Assembly: GCF_004919685.1 (NCBI RefSeq)
Contig: NZ_SMYZ01000108.1
Span: 1-34,322 of the forward strand
Reading direction: 5' to 3'
DNA length: 34,322 nt
Source: Mesorhizobium norvegicum
Lineage (GTDB): Bacteria > Pseudomonadota > Alphaproteobacteria > Rhizobiales > Rhizobiaceae
Shown: positions 8,698-16,400 of the stretch, in pieces
Layout of the letters: each line of letters starts with the position of its first letter
Position numbering within the stretch: position 1 is the stretch's first letter
Position numbers and translations under genes: made by a program
The notes under the pieces: generated by a model
The model's database searches: none
What the model was told of the DNA's origin: nothing
Seen by the model: only the letters and a program-made list of their open reading frames with translations

Positions 8698-8714
8698 GAT
8701 TTGTCTGGCAAATC
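8698..8714. promoter_or_regulatory. Palindrome upstream of the lyxose isomerase gene, candidate operator
   Basis: GATTTG-tctgg-CAAATC is a 6+5+6 inverted repeat ending 20 bases before the isomerase ATG, in the 185-base divergent region shared with the gene at 8864. Position and symmetry suit a repressor site, but no regulator gene is present and I cannot name a family. Confidence 0.35.
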
Positions 8715-8863
8715 GCATAGCCGAACGCCGATCCGGTGTCGATCCATCTTGCCAGCCGGCCTCGCCTTACGCCTCGGCATGGACCACAGATCCGCTCCGC
8801 TGGCCGCGTGACATTACGCGCTTTCGAGGCCATAACCCCTGCGGATTTTCTATGGGATGACAG

Positions 8864-9925
8864 ATGATGCCGACCGTCCATGACCTCGATACGCCATCGA
8901 TCCTGATCGACGCCGCGCGCGCCGAAGCCAACATTGCCCGCGCCCAGGCCCATGCCGACAAGAACGGGCTGAAACTGCGGCCACATATCAAGACGCACAA
9001 ACTGCCCTATTGGGCAAAAAAGCAGGTCGCGGCCGGCGCCGTCGGCATCACCTGCCAGAAGATCGGCGAGGCCGAGGTGATGGCCGACGCCGGGCTGACC
9101 GACATTTTTCTGCCCTACAACATCCTCGGCCGCGCCAAGCTGGAGCGGCTCCTGGCACTGCACCGCCGTGTGACACTGTCGGTTACAGCCGACAGCAGAG
9201 AGACGCTCGAAGGGCTGGCCGACGCCTTCACCGATACCGGCCACCGTCTGCCGGTGCTGGTCGAATGCGACACCGGCATGGGCCGCTGCGGCGTGCAGAC
9301 GGCTGATGAAGCGGTTGCGCTGGCAAGACAGATCGACAAGGCCGGTGGCCTCGCCTTCGGCGGGCTGATGACCTATCCGGCCGCCGGCCGCGCGGCCGAG
9401 GCCGAAGCCTGGCTCACTGAGGCCAAGCGGGCGCTGGCCGCGTCGGGCCTCGCCTGCGAACGCATCTCCAGCGGCGGCACGCCGGACATGTGGCGCTCGA
9501 GCGAGGCATCTGTTGTCACCGAGTATCGTCCAGGCACCTACATCTATCTCGACCGCTATCAGGTCGCCAAAGGCGTCGGCAGCCTCGACGATTGTGCGCT
9601 GACGGTGCTGTCGACGGTGGTCAGCCACCCCACAGCGACGCGTGCCATTCTCGATGCCGGTAGCAAGGCGCTGTCCAGCGACACGCTGGGGCTCGCCGAT
9701 TTCGGCGAGCTGCTCGGCATTTCCGGTGCGCGGGTGACGGGCTTGAGCGAGGAGCACGGCACCGTCACGCTTTCGGGCGATGGCCAGCTGCGCATCGGCG
9801 AACGCGTCCGCGTCGTGCCCGACCACTGCTGCGTCGTCACCAACCTGTTCAACGAGGTCAATCTGATCGACGGCGACAAGGTGCTGGAAACGCTGCCCGT
9901 GGCGGCGCGCGGAAGGATGGGATGA
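8864..9925 (+). CDS. PLP enzyme of the D-threonine aldolase / D-serine dehydratase (DSD1) family
   Basis: This 353-residue cytoplasmic protein has an alanine-racemase-like PLP barrel followed by a D-serine-dehydratase-like C-terminal domain. The PLP lysine should lie in RPHIKTHK (39-46), by family the first Lys (K43). CDTGMGRCG and SSGGTPDMW are typical active-site loops. The metal site near the C-terminus reads PDHCC, giving H321 and C323. As I recall, characterised D-threonine aldolase has His-x-Asp here and eukaryotic D-serine dehydratase His-x-Cys, so the residues favour the dehydratase type. Sequence alone does not settle whether it makes glycine plus an aldehyde or pyruvate plus ammonia. 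The start is one of two tandem ATGs (8864, 8867) with a weak Shine-Dalgarno. Divergence from the sugar isomerase suggests co-regulation. Confidence 0.85.
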   Translation: MMPTVHDLDTPSILIDAARAEANIARAQAHADKNGLKLRPHIKTHKLPYWAKKQVAAGAVGITCQKIGEAEVMADAGLTDIFLPYNILGRAKLERLLALHRRVTLSVTADSRETLEGLADAFTDTGHRLPVLVECDTGMGRCGVQTADEAVALARQIDKAGGLAFGGLMTYPAAGRAAEAEAWLTEAKRALAASGLACERISSGGTPDMWRSSEASVVTEYRPGTYIYLDRYQVAKGVGSLDDCALTVLSTVVSHPTATRAILDAGSKALSSDTLGLADFGELLGISGARVTGLSEEHGTVTLSGDGQLRIGERVRVVPDHCCVVTNLFNEVNLIDGDKVLETLPVAARGRMG

Positions 9926-9942
9926 ACTAAGAAGCGCCTTCC

Positions 9943-10086
9943 CTTCTCCCCTTGTTGTGGGAGAAGGTGGATCGGCGCGCAGCGCCGAGACGGATGAGGG
10001 GTGTTCCAGCGGAGTGAGACGTGGCGTTCCCTGGAACACCCCTCATCCGTCGCCTGCGGCGACACCTTTTCCCACAAGGGGAGAAG
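9943..10086. repeat. Palindromic intergenic element, copy A
   Basis: This 144-base element is an imperfect inverted repeat with arms of about 60 bases. Each arm starts with its own small hairpin (CTTCTCCCCTTG ... GGGAGAAGG type) and ends in ACGGATGAGGGGTGTTCCA, which is exact in both arms. The two arms differ in the hairpin between these blocks. It resembles the mosaic palindromic elements (RIME-like) common between rhizobial genes. Its right part overlaps the 3' end of ccmC. Confidence 0.85.
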
Positions 10087-10846
10087 GTGGAGACCGCTCC
10101 GCCTGCCGTGCCGCGACACGGCGCATGGCGATGACGCGGCGGCGGTGGATTTCGGTGCGCATCGCCATCAGGTGCAGCGCAAAAAACAGCACGGTGAAGC
10201 CGAGCGCCATCACCAGCAGCGGCCACAGCAGGCTGGGGTCGATGGTCGAGCCGCCCATGCGGAACACCGAGGCCGGCTGGTGCAGCGTGTTCCACCAGTC
10301 GACCGAGAATTTGATGATCGGGATGTTGATGAAGCCGACCAGCGTGATGATGGCGGCGGCCCAGGCGGCGCGGCTTGCGTCGTCGAGCGCGCGGGTCAGC
10401 GCGATGATGCCGAGATACATCAGGAACAGCACGAAGACGGAGGTCAGCCGCGCGTCCCAGACCCACCAGGTGCCCCACATCGGCTTGCCCCAGATAGAGC
10501 CGGTGATCAGCGCCAGCGCGGTGAAGACGGCGCCGATGGGGGCCGCGGATTTCAGCGCGACATCGGCCAGCGGATGCCGCCAGACGAGCGTGCCGAGCGC
10601 GGAGACTGCCATCAGCGTGTAGCACATCATGGCGAGCCAGGCGAAAGGCACGTGGATGTACATGATGCGGACGGTGATGCCTTGCTGGAAATCCTCAGGC
10701 GCGGCGAAACTCATATAGAGCCCGACGGCGAGGATGAGTGCGGCGATGGACGCCAGCCACGGCACGAGCCTGTCGGCCAGCCCGACGAAGCGTGTCGGGT
10801 TGGCAAGATCCATCCAGCCGGCCAAGCGTGAAGTCGTGTCGCTCAT
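10043..10846 (-). CDS. ccmC: Haem exporter/ligation protein CcmC
   Basis: The 267-residue inner-membrane protein of cytochrome c maturation system I presents haem and loads it on CcmE. Six membrane segments are apparent. The tryptophan-rich haem-handling motif WGTWWVWD is at 124-131. The two axial His residues are in place: H65 in IHVPFAW and H189 in WWNTLHQP, close to H60 and H184 of E. coli CcmC. After residue 253 the protein runs into palindromic element A, so the last 14 residues (PSPLVGKGVAAGDG) and the stop come from the repeat; the conserved core is complete. The ATG at 10846 has a weak Shine-Dalgarno. No ccmA, ccmB, ccmD or ccmG is adjacent, which is unusual. It may be a relocated gene or an extra copy. 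Confidence 0.93.
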   Translation of the reverse strand: MSDTTSRLAGWMDLANPTRFVGLADRLVPWLASIAALILAVGLYMSFAAPEDFQQGITVRIMYIHVPFAWLAMMCYTLMAVSALGTLVWRHPLADVALKSAAPIGAVFTALALITGSIWGKPMWGTWWVWDARLTSVFVLFLMYLGIIALTRALDDASRAAWAAAIITLVGFINIPIIKFSVDWWNTLHQPASVFRMGGSTIDPSLLWPLLVMALGFTVLFFALHLMAMRTEIHRRRVIAMRRVAARQAERSPPSPLVGKGVAAGDG

Positions 10847-10915
10847 GCTGCTCTACATAGACCGCCGGTGCGTTTGGGGCAATCGAGCGGTGGTGTCGCA
10901 GGGCTGCAGAATTTT

Positions 10916-11101
10916 GCCTTCTCCCCTTGTGGGAGAAGGTGGATCGGCGCGTCAGCGCCGAGACGGATGAGGGGTGCTGGAAGGAATGAGGCGTTGGTGT
11001 TTTCTGGAACACCCCTCATCAGACCGAGCTTCGCTCGGCCACCGCCCTGGGGCGAGCCGCGGGTCTCGCCCCGTCCTTCGGACCCCACAAGGGGAGAAGG
11101 C
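10916..11101. repeat. Palindromic intergenic element, copy B
   Basis: The ends are exact 18-base inverted repeats (GCCTTCTCCCCTTGTGGG at 10916-10933 and its complement at 11084-11101). Inside are the same GGATCGGCGC and ACGGATGAGGGGTG blocks as in copy A, the inverted block GGAACACCCCTCAT, and extra hairpins such as CCGAGCTTCGCTCGG. It fills most of the gap between the ndvA stop (14 bases away) and ccmC, so it may act as a 3' hairpin for ndvA mRNA. Confidence 0.85.
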
Positions 11102-11115
11102 AGAGACGCCCCTGA

Positions 11116-12897
11116 TCAGGCGGCCGCTTCCTGCTGTTGCTGCACGGTGCGGCTGAGGCGGCGAACCTCCTCGTCGTTGAGCAGGCCGCCGGCGCGCAGC
11201 AGGCTGGCGAAGCGGCCGTTGCGCAGCGACAGTTCGGCGAAGCCGCCCATTTCGACCACCCTGCCCTTGTCCATGAACACGACCAGATCGGCGTCGCGAA
11301 CGGTGGTCAGACGGTGGGCGATGATGAAGGTGGTGCGGTCGCGCCGCAATTCGTCGATCGCTTCCTTGACCCGGTCCTCGGTCTCGACGTCGAGCGCGCT
11401 GGTTGCCTCGTCGAGCACGAGGATCGGGGCATCCTTCAGCACGGCGCGGGCAATGGCGATGCGCTGGCGCTCGCCACCCGACAGCTGACCGCCACGTTCG
11501 CCCACCACCGTGTCGTAGCCATTGCTCTTGGACAGGATGAAGTCCCGCGCCGCGGCCGCGTCGGCGGCGGCATGGATCTCGTCATTGGACGCATCGGCAC
11601 GGCCGACACGGATGTTGTCCTCGATCGAACGGTTGAGCAGGCCCGCATCCTGGAACACGGTGGCAATCGAATGACGCAGCGACTTGCGGGTCACGGTGCG
11701 GGTGTCGACGCCGTCGATCAGGATACGGCCATGGGACGGCGAGAAGACACGCTGCAGCAGATTGATGAGCGTGGTCTTGCCGGCGCCGGTCGGTCCGACG
11801 ATGGCGACGGTCTGACCGGCCTGAACTTCGAACGACACGTCGTCGATGCCCTGGCCCGAATTGGCGAATTCGAAGCCGACATTCTCGAAACGGACATGGC
11901 CGGTGACATTCGCGAGATCGCGCAACCCATCCGGCTCGGCGGCGTCGGCCGCGGAGTCCTCGAGCTGGTAGAAATCCTCGAGCTTGGCGCGCGCCTCGGA
12001 AATCTGGTTGGCGAAAGCCGACATCTGGTCGAGGCGAGCGATCAGCATCGTGGCAAAGCCGGTGAAGGCGATGACGTCGCCGATACCCAACTGACCATGA
12101 GTCACGAGATAGGCGCCGATCGACAACACGATCAGCATCGAGATTGCCGATGACAGACGGTGCAAGGCATTGGCCAGCGCCCACCAGTCGAGCACAGGGT
12201 TCTGCGCGTCGAGCAGGTTCTTGACGTAGCGGCGCAGCGTATCGGCCTCGTGGCCGAGGCGGTTGTAGCTCTGCAGCACGGCAACGTTGCTGACCGAGTC
12301 GGTCACATGCGCGAACACCTGGTGGTAGTGGCGCTCGACCGCGGCCTGGCCCGCCTTGGTGCGGCGCATGACCATCCGACCGATGACGACATAGAGCAGT
12401 CCGAGGCCAAGCAGCACCAGCGACATGCGCAGGTCCATGCTGATCGCGGTTGGGACCAGCAGCACGAGGGCGACAGCCGTGGACAGATGCTGGCGCATGA
12501 ATTCAAGCCAAAGGCTGAACAGGGTTTCGACGGCGCGCAGCATCGTGTGCAACGCATTGGAGGTGCCGTGCTGATGGTGCCAGGCGAGCGGCATGGTGAT
12601 GACGCGCTCGAAGGACTGGCACAGAACTTCGCTGCGCCGCGCATGGGCAAAGCGGTCAGCACCGCGCGCCACCATGACGAAAGCAACGATGTTGAAGGCG
12701 CCGAGACCGGCCCACATGACCAGCGTGGTGAAGACAGAGCCGCGCTCGGAAATCGCGCCGATGACGCGACCGAACATAATCGGCTCGAGAAGCGCTACGA
12801 TGGCGAGAGCCACGTTGGCCGAACAGATCAACGCGACGCGTTTCCTGTCCGCGGCCAGATAACCGAGAGCTCGCCAGTAGATTTGCAGAAGGGTCAC
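11116..12897 (-). CDS. ndvA: Cyclic beta-1,2-glucan ABC exporter NdvA (ChvA)
   Basis: The 593-residue inner-membrane half transporter exports cyclic beta-1,2-glucan made by NdvB to the periplasm. That function is known from Sinorhizobium NdvA and Agrobacterium ChvA, where it is needed for nodule invasion or virulence and for osmotic adaptation. An N-terminal exporter membrane domain (about 20-310) precedes an ATPase domain with Walker A GPTGAGKT at 368-375, signature LSGGERQR from 472, Walker B ILVLDEA and an AHRLTT H-loop. The frame is open 37 codons further upstream. The GTG at 12897 (MTLLQIYWRALGYLA) is chosen because it matches the family N-terminus and has GGAG 8 bases before it. It lies downstream of ndvB on the same strand, 518 bases away, so it probably has its own promoter. 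Confidence 0.95.
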   Translation of the reverse strand: MTLLQIYWRALGYLAADRKRVALICSANVALAIVALLEPIMFGRVIGAISERGSVFTTLVMWAGLGAFNIVAFVMVARGADRFAHARRSEVLCQSFERVITMPLAWHHQHGTSNALHTMLRAVETLFSLWLEFMRQHLSTAVALVLLVPTAISMDLRMSLVLLGLGLLYVVIGRMVMRRTKAGQAAVERHYHQVFAHVTDSVSNVAVLQSYNRLGHEADTLRRYVKNLLDAQNPVLDWWALANALHRLSSAISMLIVLSIGAYLVTHGQLGIGDVIAFTGFATMLIARLDQMSAFANQISEARAKLEDFYQLEDSAADAAEPDGLRDLANVTGHVRFENVGFEFANSGQGIDDVSFEVQAGQTVAIVGPTGAGKTTLINLLQRVFSPSHGRILIDGVDTRTVTRKSLRHSIATVFQDAGLLNRSIEDNIRVGRADASNDEIHAAADAAAARDFILSKSNGYDTVVGERGGQLSGGERQRIAIARAVLKDAPILVLDEATSALDVETEDRVKEAIDELRRDRTTFIIAHRLTTVRDADLVVFMDKGRVVEMGGFAELSLRNGRFASLLRAGGLLNDEEVRRLSRTVQQQQEAAA

Positions 12898-13415
12898 CCC
12901 AGTTACTCCGCCACGCTGTTTATTGTGCACTGCATCATTTGACTCGTACCGGTTGATACGTCGCAAAACAATGGCCGTGTACCTCTTCAGTTCCCTCAGA
13001 GCGAACAAAAGATGGCGACGTTCCGAAATCTGCCGTGATCACCTAACGGTTTGAGAAGACAGGTAAAATGTCAGGCATGCGGCGAAATCATGGCAGTTGG
13101 CACGTGCTGCCACAATTTTAATCAGCAACGATGTCGGGCGGATGACTAAGGCCGAAATCGCCTTTTGCACAGTATAGGGCAAAGCTAAGCGGCCTTGCGC
13201 GCGCCCAAGGATACGGGACGCCGAGCTTCGCCGCCTGGTGCGGGCCCTGCGATGCGTATCAAGCCTTTGATATTATGGGCTTTCCAGCCGCATGCCCTTC
13301 GGGCGGGCCGATGACAGCAAGGGGCGGCATGCCGCCCCTTCATCCTGCCGTGAGCCCGAAAACCGCTTCCTTCCCCGGGCTTGAGCCCGAGCGGCATGTT
13401 GTTGGGTGAAGTGCC
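12898..13415. other. Intergenic region between ndvB and ndvA
   Basis: These 518 bases hold no gene I can support. The part nearest ndvB carries several GC-rich hairpins. The half from about 12950 to 13180 is more AT-rich and probably contains the ndvA promoter on the - strand, but I see no clear -35/-10 pair. An imperfect dyad TGGCAG/CTGCCA flanking CACGTG lies near 13090-13115. Confidence 0.6.
13319..13389 (-). terminator. Hairpins downstream of ndvB
   Basis: A perfect 22-base palindrome at 13319-13340 (arms AAGGGGCGGCA) and a CGGGCT-TG-AGCCCG hairpin at 13376-13389 lie 27-97 bases past the ndvB stop. A run GCGGTTTTCGG on the - strand lies between them. T-tracts are short, so they may stabilise the 3' end rather than terminate well. 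Confidence 0.45.
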
Positions 13416-16400
13416 TCAGGCCGGGATCCTGATGAGGATTTCGGCAACTTCGCCGTCCTTCAGTTCGACCGCCGACACCTTGGTCTTTGCCCCATTCACC
13501 TCCAGCGACACGGCCTTGGCCTTATTGTCGCGGATGACACGAACCTTGAGTTCCGCCCCCAGCATCTTGAGATTTGCCGAATAGCCATCCCAGTGGCTCG
13601 GCAGCTTCGGCTTGAACTGGACACGCTTGCCGCGCCGTTCGATGCCGAGAATGCCTTCGACCGCCGCTCTGTAGAGCCAGCCGGCGGAGCCGGTGTACCA
13701 GGTCCAGCCGCCACGGCCGCCCTTGCCGTTGCCGGCATTGTCGTCCCCCGCATAGATATCGGCCGCCACGACATACGGTTCGACACGATAGTGCTCGGCC
13801 GAGGCCTCGTCGGTCGCATGGTTGACCGGGTTCAGCATCGAGAAACAGCGATAGGCCTCGTCGACCTGCCCCATCTCGGCGAGCGCGATGACAAACCATG
13901 TGGCGGCGTGGGTGTATTGACCACCATTCTCGCGCACACCCGGCGGATAGCTCTTGATGTAACCCGGGTCCTTCTCCGTCTTGGAGAAGGGCGGCGTGAA
14001 CAGCTTGACGATCTTGAGCTTGTCGTCGACGAGCAGCTTCGTCGCCTGCTCCATCGCGGTCGTTGAGCGTGCCGGATCGCCCTCTCCCGAAAGCACGCTC
14101 CAGGACTGGGCGATCGAGTCGATCTTGCACTCCTCGGACGTGCGGGAACCCAGAGGGGTGCCGTCGTCGAAGCTGCCGCGCCGGTACCATTCGCCGTCCC
14201 ATGCCGTGCTCTCAAGCGCCCGCTTCAAAACATCGGCATGTTTTGCCCAGGCCTGTGCACGCTTGGCATCGCCCTCGGTCTTGGCGACGGGGGCGAAGTC
14301 GCCCAGCGTCTTCAGCAGGAACCAGCCGAGCCAGACGCTCTCGCCCTTGCCGTGCTCGCCGACGCGGTTCATGCCGTCGTTCCAGTCGCCGCCGAGGATT
14401 AGCGGCAGGCCCGCAGGGCTGCTGCGTTTGATGGCCAGGTCGAGCGCACGCGCGCAATGGTCGTAGAGCGACGCCGTCTTCTTCGAAACCTCCGGGGGGA
14501 AGAAGGCATCGTGCTCGCCCTCGCCCAGCGGCTGTCCGTCGATGAAGGGCAATTGCTCCTTCAGGATGGTGGCGTCACCGGTGACCAGCAGGTAGCGCGC
14601 CGTGGCGTGGGCCAGCCAGACCACGTCGTCGGAGATCAGCGTGCGCACGCCGGCGCCGGTGCGCGGCAGCCACCAATGCTGCACGTCGCCTTCGGGGAAC
14701 TGCCGCCGCGCCGCGTTGAGAATCTGGTCGCGCGCCAGCCGCGGGTCATGCGCCAGCAACGCCAGCGTGTCCTGCAACTGGTCACGGAAGCCGAAGGCAC
14801 CGCTGGCCTGATAGAAGGCGGAGCGGGCACGGATGCGGCAGGCCAGGCTCTGGTAGGGCAGCCAGTGATTGACCATGGCGTCGAGCGCCTTGTCCGGCGT
14901 CTCGACCTGGATGGTGTCGAGGAAGCCGCGCCATTCGCGCTCATTGTCGGCCAGCCGCTGGTCGAAATCCTTGACCCGGTGCTCCTGCACCAGCGCGCTC
15001 GCCTCCTCGGCGGACTCGGCGTCGCCGAGCAGCCAGAGCAGGGTCACGTCGCCGCCGGCCGGTATCTCGATGTCGCGGGCGATCGCCGCGCACGGATCGT
15101 CGCCGGCCTCGACACGGCCCGAAAGTGCTGCACCACTCAGCACCGCCTGCGGCAGCTCGCTGGAGCCATGCCGGCCCAAAAACTCCGAGCGGTCTGATGT
15201 CACCGAATGGACGCCACCGTCAGCGGCAAGGAAGGCCACCCGCTCGCTGAAATCGAGCCCGTAGGGGTTTTGTGCCAGCAACGCCCCAGTGGCGGCGTCC
15301 CGCGACGGGACGATGGTTGCCGCCGTGCGCGACCGATGCCCGCCGAGCACCCATTCGGCATAGGCATAGACACGCAGCCGCGCCGGCACCGAGCCGGAAT
15401 TCTGGATACGCAGCCGCGAGATCTTCACCGGGTCGACCGGGTCGACGACATGGGTGAGGTCCATCGACAACGGCCCGCGCTTCGAGCGGAAGGTCGAGAA
15501 ACCTTGGCCATGCCAGGCCTCGTAGGTCATCGAGGGATCACGCACCATGGCGGCGAGCGGCGAAAACGCCTTGCCGCTGGCCTGATCGTAGATGTAGAGG
15601 CCCTCGCCCGGCCGGTTCGAGACCGGATCATTCGACCATGGCGTCAACTGGTAGTCGCGGCTGTTGCGGCTCCAAGTAAAGGCAGCCCCCTCAGCGGAGG
15701 TGTGGAAGCCGAACGAGGCGTTGGAGACGACGTTGATCCACGGCTGCGGCGTGGTGCGCCGGCCAGCCAGGCGCACGACATAGTGCCGCCCGTCGCCATC
15801 GAAACCGCCAAACCCGTTCCACTGGCTGAGCCCGCTGCCATCGGCGCTGACATTCGCCACCGCCTGCGAGGCAGATGCATGCGTCGTGGGCGTCAGCGAT
15901 GGTAGTTCACGCTGAACCGGCAATGCTGCCGGCAGCAGGGCGTCGCGCGCCTGCAGGGCCGCCGCCTCGGCCCGCTCGATCTGGTCGAAGATGGTGCCGT
16001 TGCGCGTGTGCAGGACGACCCGGGCGACGGCGAGCAGCGTCTTGTAGGTCGTCTCGTCCATCAGGTCGCGGCGCACCGCGAAAATGTGCTGGCGAGGTCC
16101 GAGCTCCTTGCCACGCAAACGGCTGTTTTCGCACAGCGTCTCGACCGCCCGCTGCAGGTCCTGGACATAGGAGGACGCCTGCTCGTTGACGACGACGAAG
16201 TCGATCATCATGCCGCGGGTGCGCATATATTCCTGGAAGCGCAGCGCCTGGGCGACGATTTCGAGATCGGCGACGTCGCCGATCCTGACCAGGAAGATCG
16301 GGAAATCGCCGGAAATGCTGGTCGGCCACAGGCTCGACTGCTTGCCCAGCCCCGTGGCGATGGATTCGGCGGGAAGACGCAGGAACGGATCCGGATAGAT

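Noticed and set aside
9943..11101. CRISPR-like or composite-transposon reading of elements A and B
   Set aside because: Only two related palindromes are present, with no regular spacers, no cas genes and no transposase between them. ccmC is an ordinary gene.
12898..13008. 37-residue N-terminal extension of NdvA
   Set aside because: The added residues have no family match, whereas the GTG at 12897 has GGAG at ideal spacing and the known N-terminus.
13090..13120. Possible sigma-54 promoter (TTGGCACGTGCTGCCA)
   Set aside because: The spacing between the GG and GC elements is 8 bases instead of the required 10. It is better seen as an imperfect palindrome.
13185..13397. Possible 70-codon gene on the - strand after ndvB
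   Set aside because: It reads through the perfect palindrome at 13319-13340, has no convincing Shine-Dalgarno and matches no family I know.
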